A DNA stretch of 64,000 nucleotides from JAFTYO01 sp045613125 (GCA_045613125.1 JAZLAM010000022.1:1-64000); one strand, 5' to 3'; positions 17,176-27,306 are shown, numbered from the stretch's first letter. The notes: generated by a model not told the origin, from the letters alone. A program made the numbers and translations.

Positions 17176-18303
17176 TTGTTTGCTATTTCCAGATTAAACA
17201 AAAGTCGTTTAGCAAATTGGTGGTGGACTGTTGATAAAGTTACATTAGGTATGGTTTTAGGCCTAATGTTTATAGGTCTGTTTTTAGTTTTTTCTGCAAG
17301 TCCTCCTGTTGCCAGAACTATTCATAAGCCGGATTACCACTTCATAATAAAGCAAATTCCTTTTGTAATTATGTCCGTTGGTATTATAATTTTTTTATCA
17401 ATATTAAGATTAAAGACAATAAGAAGACTAGCTATTTTAGGTTATGTAGGGGCTCTAATTTTAACATTAGCCACAATTTTTATCGGGTTTGAAGCGAAAG
17501 GTTCTTCAAGATGGATATCTTTGTTCGGAATTTCTATTCAACCTTCAGAATTTCTGAAGCCAACTTTTGTGGTTGTTTCAGCATGGCTTTTAGAAGGCAG
17601 TAAAAAATGTGAAGAATTTCCCGGCAGATTACTTGCTTTTGGGCTATACATCATTACAGCTACCATATTATGGTTGCAACCTGATATAGGCATGACCATA
17701 GTTATTACCGGAGTTTGTTTTTTTCAGCTGTTTTTATCAGGTATCCCTATATTATGGTTTGCAGGATTAATCTTACTGTGTATATTGGGGGCAATTGGTG
17801 CTTACTTTACCTTCGATCACATACACACCAGAGTTAATGCATTTTTATCCTCAGGAGACAACTTACCTGAACAAGTTGCTAGATCATTAAAAGCTTTTGA
17901 AAACGGCAACTTATTAGGAAAAGGTCCGGGAGAAGGTGTTGTAAAATTACATTTACCTGATGCTCATACTGATTTTATTTTCGCAGTTGCGGGAGAAGAA
18001 TTTGGTATTTTGTTATGTTCGATTATAGTTTTGCTTTTCGGGACAATTGTCATCAGATCATTGTTCTTATCTATGAAAGATAACAACCTGTTTATCATAT
18101 ATGCATCTGCAGGACTAGCAGCTTCTTTTGGCGCTCAAAGTATAATAAATATGGCATCTACATTACACCTTATGCCAACAAAAGGAATGACTCTACCATT
18201 TATATCATATGGTGGCTCATCAATTTTAGCCTCTGCAATTTGCATCGGAATGCTACTGGCAATAACACGTAAAAATTCATCGGCAGAAGATAAAGATATA
18301 TAA
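17176..18303 (+). CDS. ftsW: Septal SEDS glycosyltransferase FtsW
   Basis: 375-residue SEDS-family membrane protein that polymerises lipid II at the septum with its partner class B PBP. It starts with TTG, placed 8 nt after a TAAGGAG site that overlaps the mraY stop. Family signatures include KGSSRWISLFGISIQPSEF, the LPDAHTDFIFAVAGEEFG loop with the catalytic aspartate, and the C-terminal PTKGMTLPFISYGGSS. Ten helices. Followed after 13 bp by murB, so murG and murC, which usually lie here, are absent from the cluster. Confidence 0.95.
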   Translation: MFAISRLNKSRLANWWWTVDKVTLGMVLGLMFIGLFLVFSASPPVARTIHKPDYHFIIKQIPFVIMSVGIIIFLSILRLKTIRRLAILGYVGALILTLATIFIGFEAKGSSRWISLFGISIQPSEFLKPTFVVVSAWLLEGSKKCEEFPGRLLAFGLYIITATILWLQPDIGMTIVITGVCFFQLFLSGIPILWFAGLILLCILGAIGAYFTFDHIHTRVNAFLSSGDNLPEQVARSLKAFENGNLLGKGPGEGVVKLHLPDAHTDFIFAVAGEEFGILLCSIIVLLFGTIVIRSLFLSMKDNNLFIIYASAGLAASFGAQSIINMASTLHLMPTKGMTLPFISYGGSSILASAICIGMLLAITRKNSSAEDKDI

Positions 18304-18316
18304 AAGTGAGATAAAT

Positions 18317-19240
18317 ATGTTTAACAGATTAAAAAAAAGCCCCCTTATTGAAATGTTACCCACAGTTAAAGGTAAATATTTAAAAGACGTAAATTTAAGT
18401 AAACACACTTGGTTTGGCGTAGGTGGACCGGCTGAAGTGATGTTTATACCGCATGATTTAGACGATTTATGCCATTTTTTAAGGTCTAAGCCACATAATA
18501 TCCCTATATGTATGATAGGAGGAGGTTCCAATCTGTTAATTAGAGACGGAGGCATCCCGGGAGTTGTGATAAAATTAGATAGTCCGTTTTTTAGACGCAT
18601 AGAACTTCATACTCATTCAATCACCTGTTATGCCGGATTAAAAAATGTAGAAATAAAAAAAGTTTTGCTAGATAACAATATGGGAGGTTTAGAATTTTTA
18701 TGTTCCATCCCCGGTTGCATAGGTGGATCCATAAAAACTAATGCCGGTTGTTTTGGAAAATGTATTAAAGATGTTTTGATATGCGCAACAATTGTAGACG
18801 GACTTGGTCAAATTAAAGAAATCACACCTGATGACTTGCAATTATCATATCGTAACAGTTTTTTTCCGGACGACTGGATTGTTGTGGCAATCACTCTTAA
18901 AACCGAACAATCTTCCAAAGAAGAAATTACAGCAATTTTAGAAGAACATAAAACTTATCGTATAAAAAATCAACCATACAACACAAGAACAGCGGGATCA
19001 ACGTTTAAGAATCCTGACGGATTAAAAGCATGGGAACTGATTCAAAAATCAGGATGTGCTAACTTGCAAGTAGGAGGAGCAAAAGTTTCAGAAAAACATT
19101 GCAATTTTTTAATCAATACAGGCACGGCAACTGCAGCAGATATTGAAAAATTAGGTGAAACCATAATTAAAAAAGTTAAAGAAAAAACTTCCATAACTTT
19201 AGAATGGGAAATAAAACGTATGGGAATTTCCGATAAATGA
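18317..19240 (+). CDS. murB: UDP-N-acetylenolpyruvoylglucosamine reductase
   Basis: 307-residue flavoenzyme that reduces UDP-GlcNAc-enolpyruvate to UDP-MurNAc. FAD-binding loop GGGSNLLIRDGG, CSIPGCIGGSIKTNAGCFG, YRNSFFP with the active-site Arg/Ser, and GSTFKNP near the C-terminus fit type IIa/b MurB (GCFG loop). Thirteen bp after ftsW; the stop TGA overlaps the ftsQ start (ATGA), which implies coupled translation. Confidence 0.95.
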   Translation: MFNRLKKSPLIEMLPTVKGKYLKDVNLSKHTWFGVGGPAEVMFIPHDLDDLCHFLRSKPHNIPICMIGGGSNLLIRDGGIPGVVIKLDSPFFRRIELHTHSITCYAGLKNVEIKKVLLDNNMGGLEFLCSIPGCIGGSIKTNAGCFGKCIKDVLICATIVDGLGQIKEITPDDLQLSYRNSFFPDDWIVVAITLKTEQSSKEEITAILEEHKTYRIKNQPYNTRTAGSTFKNPDGLKAWELIQKSGCANLQVGGAKVSEKHCNFLINTGTATAADIEKLGETIIKKVKEKTSITLEWEIKRMGISDK

Positions 19241-20088
19241 TGCTAAAAAGTATGATAAATCCATCTAAAAACAAACTTAATGAAAAGCCATTGCAAGCAC
19301 ACAATCGCGTATCATTGCCAATTGAGGCTCCTTTTCGCTTTTTAGGTTTATTTTTGATTCTACTTTTTATTGCATCTGTCAGCATGACTATCATCACCAT
19401 AAGAGATAGCTTGATTGATAAAAAAATGACAAAGATACTAAATAACTTTTACGAATATAGCTTAAACTATGGTTTTGCTATCGACGATATCATTATTGAG
19501 GGACGAGAAAAAACCAAAAAAGAAGATTTAATTGAAAAAATAGGGCTAACTCGAGATAACAACATATTAGATACAGATTTACATAAAATCAAAAAAAACA
19601 TAGAAGAACTTCCTTGGATTGAAACAGCTGATGTTAAGCGCACATATTTTCCAAACACTCTTCAAATCAAATTATATGAAAAAGATGTTTTAGCATTATG
19701 GCAAAACGAAGGAAAATTTCATCCTTTAGATATGAAAGGTAAAATTATTGATGCAGAATATATTGCTCATAAACCAATTCTGGTTATAACCGGAGAAAAA
19801 GCACCGGAAAACATTCTCAATCTATTAGATATAACTTCAAAAAATCCGGAATTTCATAAACGTATAGTGGCTGCAGTTTTTTATTCCGGCAGACGTTGGA
19901 ATCTGATTTTTGATAATTTTGAAAACGGTATAACAGTAAAATTGCCACAAAAAAATGTAGAACAAGCTTGGAAGAAATTTGTTAAAATAAACAATCAGTA
20001 TGCTGTTCTTAATCGTAAATTAACCTTCATAGATTTAAGATATAAAGATAAAGTAAGCGTAACATTGAGCAACGCAGAAGATAATTAA
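19237..20088 (+). CDS. ftsQ: Cell division protein FtsQ
   Basis: 283-residue bitopic division protein. A basic cytoplasmic tail of about 35 residues is followed by one membrane helix (FLGLFLILLFIASVSMTIIT), then a POTRA domain beginning FAIDDIIIEGREKTKKEDL and the beta domain. FtsQ links FtsA/FtsZ-side proteins with FtsB-FtsL and septal synthase regulation. Overlaps murB by 4 nt. The ddl gene, usually between murB and ftsQ, is missing. Confidence 0.9.
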   Translation: MMLKSMINPSKNKLNEKPLQAHNRVSLPIEAPFRFLGLFLILLFIASVSMTIITIRDSLIDKKMTKILNNFYEYSLNYGFAIDDIIIEGREKTKKEDLIEKIGLTRDNNILDTDLHKIKKNIEELPWIETADVKRTYFPNTLQIKLYEKDVLALWQNEGKFHPLDMKGKIIDAEYIAHKPILVITGEKAPENILNLLDITSKNPEFHKRIVAAVFYSGRRWNLIFDNFENGITVKLPQKNVEQAWKKFVKINNQYAVLNRKLTFIDLRYKDKVSVTLSNAEDN

Positions 20089-20119
20089 CTTAATAATATA
20101 AATATAGGGAAAGTTTATC

Positions 20120-21376
20120 GTGAATCGGCCTTTTGTAAAGCCTTCTACTTTAGCAACTTTGGATATTGGATCATCCAAAGTAAGCTGTATTATAGCTCAT
20201 ATTAGTGGTCGTGATAAAAAAATAGAAATAGTCGGATACGGCTACAATGCTTCAAAAGGTATAAAAAACGGCATTGTTACCGATATCAATCAGGCAACAT
20301 TATCAATTTGTAATGCTGTTGAGGCAGCTGAACAAATGGCAAATGAACGTATCAGTCGTGTTATCATTAATATTTCGGGAGACAAAACTCGCAATTTGAT
20401 ACGAAACACGTCAATCTCGTTACACAAAAATCGTCCGATTTCTGAAATTGATATTGAAAAAATAATCAATAAAAGCAACTCAAAAATAAAGGTTACAGAT
20501 AACGAGATTATACATTGTTTACCCACGCATTATAGGATTGATAACGGTGAAATTTTAAAAGACCCTCGAAATATTTATGGTGAAACTTTAAGTCTTGATT
20601 TATTACTTGGCTTTTATCCTGAAATGCTTTACAAAAATTTAGCTGCGGTGATTGAAAATGCTCATCTTGAAATTGAGGGCAAGGTTTTCTCTGCTTATGC
20701 ATCAGCACAAGCGTGCTTAGTAGAAGATGAAAAAGAACTTGGAGCCACCCTTGTTGATATCGGAGGAGGAACTACAAGTATTGTAACTTATAAAAATGGT
20801 TTTCCCACACATTTTTCAACAATTCCTGTCGGAGGCAATAACATAACAAATGATATTGCATGGGGTTTAACCACATCGTCATTACATGCTGAAGATTTAA
20901 AAATCAGACACGGTTGTGCCTTTTTAATCAGCCAAGACAAAACTGAAAGCATTAATGTTTATCCGGTTGGAGAAGAAGATGATAATTCAATCAAACAGAT
21001 ACACAAGTCTGATTTAATAAATATAATATCTCCTCGTGTTGAAGAAATTTTTGAAATGGTCAGTAAAAAACTTGCCGAACACGGATTAAAAGATGTTTCT
21101 TCACACAGAGTTGTTTTAACCGGAGGCTGTTCACAATTGGCCGGCATCAGAGATGTCGCAGCACTTATTTTGGATAAACAAGTACGTTTAGGCGTTACTC
21201 GCAATATTCCGAACATTCCAAAAGAATTATATTCTCCAATTTTTTCGACATCACTTGGCATGATTTTATTTGCACTTAACTATAAAGAACGCAAACCACA
21301 TAATGTTATCACACGTTCCAGCATGGAAGTTGGCGGAATTAGTAAAATTATGAGTTGGCTTAAACAAAACTTTTAA
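20120..21376 (+). CDS. ftsA: Cell division protein FtsA
   Basis: 418-residue actin-like ATPase that tethers FtsZ polymers to the membrane. The start is GTG with AGGGAAAG about 9 nt upstream. ASKHA motifs are visible: ATLDIGSSKVSCIIA (phosphate 1), LVDIGGGTTSIV (phosphate 2) and VVLTGGCSQLAGI (adenosine). A SHS2-like insert is present, and the C-terminus GGISKIMSWLKQNF is the amphipathic membrane-targeting helix. Directly upstream of ftsZ. Confidence 0.95.
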   Translation: MNRPFVKPSTLATLDIGSSKVSCIIAHISGRDKKIEIVGYGYNASKGIKNGIVTDINQATLSICNAVEAAEQMANERISRVIINISGDKTRNLIRNTSISLHKNRPISEIDIEKIINKSNSKIKVTDNEIIHCLPTHYRIDNGEILKDPRNIYGETLSLDLLLGFYPEMLYKNLAAVIENAHLEIEGKVFSAYASAQACLVEDEKELGATLVDIGGGTTSIVTYKNGFPTHFSTIPVGGNNITNDIAWGLTTSSLHAEDLKIRHGCAFLISQDKTESINVYPVGEEDDNSIKQIHKSDLINIISPRVEEIFEMVSKKLAEHGLKDVSSHRVVLTGGCSQLAGIRDVAALILDKQVRLGVTRNIPNIPKELYSPIFSTSLGMILFALNYKERKPHNVITRSSMEVGGISKIMSWLKQNF

Positions 21377-21480
21377 GAAAAATCATTATAAGAATAGTTA
21401 TTTAGTAACTAAAACTTAATTTATTTTTTATATCTTTAATGCAATAGATAAACATTTGTTATAATAGGAGCTCTCAAAAA

Positions 21481-23226
21481 ATGTCTATAAATTTAGCAGT
21501 GGCAGATACAAACATTACTCACTTAAAACCACGCATAAGTGTAATTGGCGTTGGTGGTGGTGGCGGAAATGCCGTAAACAATATGATTTCAAAAAATCTC
21601 GAAGGTGTTGATTTTATCGTAGCCAACACAGATTCTCAGGCTTTAACACACTCTTTAGCAAGTAAAAAAATTCAACTCGGACTTGAAATTACTCAAGGTT
21701 TAGGAGCCGGTGCTCGTCCGGAAATCGGAAAACTTGCTGCGGAAGAAGCCAGAAGCGAAATTGAAAAAGAACTAGAAGGCGCAAATATGGTCTTCATCAC
21801 AGCCGGAATGGGCGGAGGAACAGGTTCTGGTGCTGCTCCGGTTGTGGCAAAAATTGCAAAAGAAAAAGGCGTTTTAACTGTGGGTGTTGTTACAAAGCCA
21901 TTCTCTTTTGAAGGTAAGAAAAGAATGGAAATAGCTGAAAATGCTTTAACAGAATTTACCAATGAAGTTGACAGTATTATAGTTATCCCAAACCAAAATT
22001 TATTCCGTATTGCCGATAAAAACACCACATTAGCCGAAGCTTTTATTATGGCTGATGATGTATTATATTCCGGCGTTCGTTCAATTACAGATTTGATGAT
22101 GATGCCGGGACTAATTAATTTAGATTTTGCTGATATCAAAAGCATTATGGAAGACAAAGGTAAAGCCATCATGGGCACCGGTGAAGCAGAAGGAGAAAAC
22201 AGAGCTCGTATTGCTGCCGAACAAGCACTTTCAAACCCGCTTTTGGACGATTGTTCAATGAAAGGAGCCAAAGGGGTCTTAATTAATATTACCGGCGGAA
22301 ATGATATGACTTTGATGGAAATTGATGAAGCAGCAAACATCATCAAAGAAGAAGTTGATGAAGACGCAAACATCATTTTTGGTTCAAGTTTTGACAACTC
22401 CTTAGGCGGAAAGATCAGAGTTTCTATTGTTGTTACGGGAATTGAAAACAAAACAGGCTTCAAGGTTGCTTCAAGACAATCTGAAATAACATCATACATT
22501 GATGAAAGTTATGCAACTCCAACAGATAATTTGATAGTTTCTTTAAACGAAGAAAACGCTGTTAAAACAATCACAAAGAACCTTCCGAACGCAGAAACTG
22601 ATGATAAAACAATCGTTGAAGAAAACATTATTCCGACAGAATCTGATGCGGATTTAGACAACGACGAAGGATCTATTGATTTTTTGCCTCAAGAAACCGC
22701 TGAATTTGCTGCTTATTCCGATACAGAATATACCAAAGATAGCATCAATGATGTAGAAAGCTTTGATGATTTGGAAAAATCAATTGCAATATCTGATGTT
22801 CCTCAAGCAACAGCATTGTTTAATGCAATTATAAATAAACAGCCTACTACAGATAACAAAGAGGAAATTGAACCAGAAGCAGATTTAGATAGTTTTATTT
22901 TAGAAGATAAAGATATCTTTACACCAAAAACATCAATAAACATCATTGAAGAAGAGCCAGAATTGTTTCCTGAACAAGATAGTTTGATTTTTGACGGCTC
23001 AGAGCCTGTTAAAGAAGAAATCATTATTGAGCCTGAAGAAAAAAAATTGAGCTTTATTGATAAGGTATTAGGCTTATCTCACGCCAGAAAGAATCGTAAA
23101 GAACAAATCAATGTTTCAGAAACTCAGGCACCACAGATGATATCTGAACCTATTGAAGATATCAGATTTTCAGTAGATGATGATAATGATAATTTGGATA
23201 TTCCAACATTTTTAAGAAAAAAATAA
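21481..23226 (+). CDS. ftsZ: Cell division protein FtsZ
   Basis: 581-residue tubulin-like GTPase that forms the Z ring. The signature GGGTGSGAAP is at residues 111-120, with the N-terminal VIGVGGGGGNAVNNM loop. After the approximately 320-residue core comes a long acidic, low-complexity linker of about 240 residues, as in other alphaproteobacteria. The protein ends LDIPTFLRKK, the conserved C-terminal peptide that binds FtsA and regulators. The 104-bp gap after ftsA contains a TATAAT hexamer (21460-21465), so ftsZ may also have its own promoter. Followed by a strong terminator. Confidence 0.97.
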   Translation: MSINLAVADTNITHLKPRISVIGVGGGGGNAVNNMISKNLEGVDFIVANTDSQALTHSLASKKIQLGLEITQGLGAGARPEIGKLAAEEARSEIEKELEGANMVFITAGMGGGTGSGAAPVVAKIAKEKGVLTVGVVTKPFSFEGKKRMEIAENALTEFTNEVDSIIVIPNQNLFRIADKNTTLAEAFIMADDVLYSGVRSITDLMMMPGLINLDFADIKSIMEDKGKAIMGTGEAEGENRARIAAEQALSNPLLDDCSMKGAKGVLINITGGNDMTLMEIDEAANIIKEEVDEDANIIFGSSFDNSLGGKIRVSIVVTGIENKTGFKVASRQSEITSYIDESYATPTDNLIVSLNEENAVKTITKNLPNAETDDKTIVEENIIPTESDADLDNDEGSIDFLPQETAEFAAYSDTEYTKDSINDVESFDDLEKSIAISDVPQATALFNAIINKQPTTDNKEEIEPEADLDSFILEDKDIFTPKTSINIIEEEPELFPEQDSLIFDGSEPVKEEIIIEPEEKKLSFIDKVLGLSHARKNRKEQINVSETQAPQMISEPIEDIRFSVDDDNDNLDIPTFLRKK

Positions 23227-23246
23227 AATATGTCTTATAAAGTGCC

Positions 23247-23279
23247 ATACCCTGCTTTTTTATAGCAGGGTATTTTTTT
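23247..23279 (+). terminator. Terminator of the division cluster
   Basis: ATACCCTGC and GCAGGGTAT arms with a T-run of seven after them. Confidence 0.92.
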
Positions 23280-23334
23280 GCTTGCACGTCCTATACCATC
23301 ACACCTATTTGTGAGTGAAACGAACATCCATAAC

Positions 23335-23612
23335 TGTCATCGCTCGATTGCAATAAGCAATCGTCAAGCGATCTTCAAATTAGTAATTAATCGGAAGATA
23401 TTTTAAACTGTCACTCCTCCGAGCAAAGACACTTTTACTGTCACACCTCCGAACGAAGTGAGGTCAAGGGGTCTTCAAATTAGTAATTAATCGGAAAATA
23501 TTTTAAACTGTCACCCCTCGTTTTTGTTAAGAAAACGTCAAGGGGGCTTCAAATCAGTAATTAATCGGAAGATGCCTTGACCAAACCTTACGGTTTGGAG
23601 GCATGACAATAT
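23335..23612. repeat. Cluster of dispersed hairpin repeats, copies 2-5
   Basis: Four to five head-to-tail or inverted copies of one element. On the plus strand they begin TGTCAY and end CTTCAAATTAGTAATTAATCGG (written on the plus strand near 23335-23395, 23438-23497 and 23508-23569); a minus-strand copy spans 23563-23610. The interior is a stem whose two arms differ from copy to copy but stay complementary: CGCT/CGATTGC with GCAATCG/AGCG, cctCC with GGtcaagg, CCCCTCGTTTT with GAAAACG/AGGGG, and GCC/CCAAACC with GGTTTGG/GGC. A truncated copy is near 23409-23432. No gene lies here. Confidence 0.75.
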
Positions 23613-23627
23613 TATATTTCCTTGCGG
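23563..23627. repeat. Left arm of 65-bp inverted repeat flanking the pilin module
   Basis: Its reverse complement matches 29142-29206 with three mismatches by direct comparison. The match resumes beyond the outer edge: AAGAAAAATAACCAAAGTCA occurs on the minus strand near 23640-23660 and on the plus strand near 29080-29100. Confidence 0.8.
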
Positions 23628-23684
23628 AAACGAACGATGACTTTGGTTATTTTTCTTAGCGTTTGGGAAATATGACAAAGGGAT

Positions 23685-23714
23685 AAAAAAAGAGGGGAAA
23701 CCCCTCTTTTTTTT
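23685..23714 (-). terminator. Terminator of the pilin module
   Basis: AGAGGGG-aaa-CCCCTCT hairpin with A-tract and T-tract on its sides; it overlaps the stop codon of the large pilin-like gene. Confidence 0.9.
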
Positions 23715-26700
23715 ACCATGGATCGTTATAATCCAAAGTCGGATCATTCAAACGTTCAATATAACTTTCGTTTGATCCAATCGTTCCGCCATCAGTACTA
23801 TTATCTCTAGTGTTGTCCTCTCCGGTCTTAATATATCCTTGTCTAAAGTTATTAAGCTGATCATATTGGTCAACATATCTACTGCTATTGCCAGATTTAA
23901 ATATATTAGTTCTGTCAAAGTAGCAATATACTGTTGCATATGCTTCTATGGTTTTGGTCTGAACCGGGAACACATTCCAGTAATAAGCGTCATCCTGAAT
24001 ACCTTCAGCTCCCAATTTCCCTAAAATCTCTTTATATTGGTTTCCCGGATAGACAAAGCCCATAATTGCAGACCAACCGACAAATTTAGAACCATCACAC
24101 GATCTGTCTTTTGTCTCAGATTCCGGAGAGTGTTTTTCACAATCCCCTGTATGGCCATCTTCCTGTGGTTGAACCATACCTCTAAGTCTGGTGCTGTGTT
24201 GGAAATATAACGGTTTAGGACCATATTTTGTACCATCAGAGTCACTATACCCTAAAAAGTATCTAGTCTCTGTTGATAGAGTTCCATCTTGGTTTGTGCC
24301 ACCGGTTGCTACAGTCATCTGTTTATATTCTGGCTTAGCAATCGCTACTTCAGGATCCAAACCATTTATTCCACCACCAGTTGGGTCAGTAGTAAAACGT
24401 TTTTTAACATTACCTGGATTAAACGGGTGCACTTCCCCCTTACTTGGATCTAGCACATTAATACTGCTTGTTGCTTGAGCCATTTCAAAAGCTGCCGGTG
24501 TAAGGGTCATAAGTTTTGCATGCCCAGGAGGACATTGTGGTGCAGGCACAATTCCTAAAAACGGTGAAGCCCATCTCTTATTGCCTGTAAGGTTAACACC
24601 ATCCCCATCTTCCACAATATCTTTGACACCTTGTGCCGTAACTTGTCTAATACCACCTTTTTCAACTATTTCAGGTGTAATATAGCCGATATCAACATCA
24701 TCTGCATATGTGTTGGTAACAACATATATACCTTTGTTGATAAAGTCTGGCAAAATATCGCTCAAACGAGCTCCGCCTCTGGTTGTCAACTTGATATCAT
24801 GCATCACAGACGTATACGCCGGATTTACCATATAACGATCATAACCTAATTTTGATACCGCTGCATATCCATCGTTCAATCCCATGTTACTAATATGTTC
24901 ATATACTTTAGCCCTAGCGCCATCTCCATAATAACTGTTATTACTATAGTCACCTGCATATCTGGGGGTTGCAATTGCGTAATTATCAGGATATTCTTCT
25001 ATTATAGCATTAGAAACAAAACGGCTAGCTTCAATGTACCCCATACCGGTGTCTGCGACTTGGTCTCCTTCAATCAAATCTATATCAGGAACCTCTAACT
25101 CAATTGCACCACGGCGGATATATACACTACCTTTAGTACCTTGAGCTTCTGTAGCATGCGGCCTCGGGTTAGGCCCACCAGATGTGTTTTCCACTTGCGT
25201 TAATTCGTCTGTAGAATAATCAACTTCCAGAATAGGAGTCATAATTTTATTATCTGTTGTGTCGTTCACATGAGAAATTAGCATCTTTTCATGATTAATT
25301 TCAACATTTGCCTCAGCATAAGGCACATCATTTTCTGTATTATTAGCATTTGTTCTATTAGGAACAACCTGAAACAATGTTGTTGGTGCCAACGACTGTA
25401 TCACACCCAAAGAGTTTTGTTGTGTTGTCACATTCTGCATCACCCTAAAACCATGCGATTTAACTGTAACACTATCTGATTTCATACCAATTTTTTTCGA
25501 ATCAAGAGTGGTTATTCCACCTTTTGTGTCAGCATCTATACTCAAAATATTCTTATCTGTACCCTCTGTGTTATCCTCTTGACCATGAATATTAAATTCG
25601 TTAGACTTTATATCAGTTGATTTAACCCAAGCATCTTTACCAAAAGTGATGTTCTGAGCTGAAATATCAACGGTATTACCAGCTACCACATACTGTCCAT
25701 CCTCATTTTCTTTAGAATATTGTCCGGTTAACGTAATTGCCCCATTTTGCAAAGAAACAACACCGTTTTCAGCATCCGTGGTATAAATATTAACAGCCCC
25801 ACCTTCATTTTTTTCTGTATATATATCAACCACATCATCACCTTGCAAAATAGCGTCTGTATCACCTAACTCTAACTTTGTTTTTCCTGTGTAGCCGACA
25901 ATTCTTGTTTCATCAGGATCAATAAGCAGTCTATCTCTAGTTCCATCGTTTACTGTAACACCATCCTTGTTTGCTGTTAACCACCAATGGTCGCCTGGTT
26001 TACCCGTTCCTGACGAAACTGTAGAATGACCGGCTTGCAGAGACTTAATCTTACCTGTTTCAGTACCAATTTGTTTAGCCTCCAAAGCCTCTCCTATATA
26101 AGCATCGCCATTAACTTTTAACATCACATTGTTCATGTCGGATGAGATAATGTTATGAGTTGTGGTACCTGGAACTTGATCAGTATATCCTACTGATACC
26201 GCCTTCTTTAAATCAGACGTTCCGGTCACCGTAAGGTCAGCGTTTGCTTTTACACCTACACCGTCTTGAACCACAAGAAGTCCATCACTATTACTTTCTG
26301 TTGTTACCAATCTCACAACAGTGCTAGAAGCGTCAACACCGCTTTTTGCCAATTTCACACTGTTACCTGATGCATCAATATAGAATCCATCTTTTCCCGC
26401 ATAAAAAGACTTACCATCTCCGGTTGCAACTTTCGTGTCGCCTACAACATCTAAAACGCCACCAATCCAAGCAGATTTTTCTCCAGCAAGCACCAAACCA
26501 TCTGCTGTAACAGATTCCGGATTCTCTGTAGCACCTATAATCATCTTACCAACACCTAAGATGCTGCGCATTGACGTATCTGTAATATCACCGCCGGTAA
26601 CACCACCCATATACAAATCTGCAGTCATGGTGTTACGCCAAATTTCGTTCGGATCATCAGGTTGTGTCCTTTGTAAATATTTTTCATTTTCCAGAGCACC

Positions 26701-27306
26701 TGATGTTGCAGAGTTGATTGCTTCTGACGAAGCTACCATAACAGAACCTTTATCACCGGTAAAACCACTGCTTGATAACTGATCTTTAGACAAGCTCCAC
26801 ACACCACCAACACCTTTTGCATCACCACTGCCTGCAACATAACCACCATTACTTCCAACCATCGAAGCAATTCGGGCAGCACGCATTTCACCAATATCGG
26901 TTTCTTTAGGAAACTGGATAAACGCCGTAATAGAATCGGCAGATTTTTGGAGAACAATTTTCGGTTTACCGAAATTTTTCAAATTATCAAAAGAATATCC
27001 GTAAGGTAAATATCTTAACAACTCGGCATTCTCTATCCCAATCTCTTTATGTGCCGTTTCACTTCCAGATAGTTCTTCTTCCAAAATTTTCTGATAGTTA
27101 GCTGCCACATAATTATCCACTGCTTTAGAAAGTGTACGAACATGTGTTGCAGTGTTGATATCTTGCAACTCGCTGGTACGTTCAGCAGATTTTTTATATA
27201 AAGTTGGGGTAACTAAAGAAATCAGCGCCAACATAGCCATTGCCTCGACCATCATAGAACCGCCCTGACTTATCTTTTTTAATATATTTTTACGTATGTC
27301 AGTCAT
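23713..27306 (-). CDS. Giant pilin-like adhesin with type IV prepilin N-terminus
   Basis: 1197 residues. The ATG chosen has GGAG about 10 nt upstream and opens MTDIRKNILKKISQGG. A prepilin-peptidase site follows: cleavage after GG leaves SMMVEAMAMLALISLVTP, with Glu at +5 and a hydrophobic helix, as in type IVb pilins. Residues up to about 180 (VRTLSKAVDNYVAANY, RIASMVGSNGGYV) resemble PilV/shufflon-type minor pilins. A long glycine/threonine-rich beta region follows, and a C-terminal region of about 350 residues with several cysteines. Most pilins are 150-200 residues, so this would be a tip adhesin or stalk. It is the last gene of a four-gene minus-strand module. Confidence 0.7.
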   Translation of the reverse strand: MTDIRKNILKKISQGGSMMVEAMAMLALISLVTPTLYKKSAERTSELQDINTATHVRTLSKAVDNYVAANYQKILEEELSGSETAHKEIGIENAELLRYLPYGYSFDNLKNFGKPKIVLQKSADSITAFIQFPKETDIGEMRAARIASMVGSNGGYVAGSGDAKGVGGVWSLSKDQLSSSGFTGDKGSVMVASSEAINSATSGALENEKYLQRTQPDDPNEIWRNTMTADLYMGGVTGGDITDTSMRSILGVGKMIIGATENPESVTADGLVLAGEKSAWIGGVLDVVGDTKVATGDGKSFYAGKDGFYIDASGNSVKLAKSGVDASSTVVRLVTTESNSDGLLVVQDGVGVKANADLTVTGTSDLKKAVSVGYTDQVPGTTTHNIISSDMNNVMLKVNGDAYIGEALEAKQIGTETGKIKSLQAGHSTVSSGTGKPGDHWWLTANKDGVTVNDGTRDRLLIDPDETRIVGYTGKTKLELGDTDAILQGDDVVDIYTEKNEGGAVNIYTTDAENGVVSLQNGAITLTGQYSKENEDGQYVVAGNTVDISAQNITFGKDAWVKSTDIKSNEFNIHGQEDNTEGTDKNILSIDADTKGGITTLDSKKIGMKSDSVTVKSHGFRVMQNVTTQQNSLGVIQSLAPTTLFQVVPNRTNANNTENDVPYAEANVEINHEKMLISHVNDTTDNKIMTPILEVDYSTDELTQVENTSGGPNPRPHATEAQGTKGSVYIRRGAIELEVPDIDLIEGDQVADTGMGYIEASRFVSNAIIEEYPDNYAIATPRYAGDYSNNSYYGDGARAKVYEHISNMGLNDGYAAVSKLGYDRYMVNPAYTSVMHDIKLTTRGGARLSDILPDFINKGIYVVTNTYADDVDIGYITPEIVEKGGIRQVTAQGVKDIVEDGDGVNLTGNKRWASPFLGIVPAPQCPPGHAKLMTLTPAAFEMAQATSSINVLDPSKGEVHPFNPGNVKKRFTTDPTGGGINGLDPEVAIAKPEYKQMTVATGGTNQDGTLSTETRYFLGYSDSDGTKYGPKPLYFQHSTRLRGMVQPQEDGHTGDCEKHSPESETKDRSCDGSKFVGWSAIMGFVYPGNQYKEILGKLGAEGIQDDAYYWNVFPVQTKTIEAYATVYCYFDRTNIFKSGNSSRYVDQYDQLNNFRQGYIKTGEDNTRDNSTDGGTIGSNESYIERLNDPTLDYNDPW

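Noticed and set aside
21693..22499. Long antisense frame (268 codons) opposite ftsZ
   Set aside because: It mirrors the codon pattern of ftsZ, has serine/isoleucine-rich composition typical of shadows and no ribosome-binding site.
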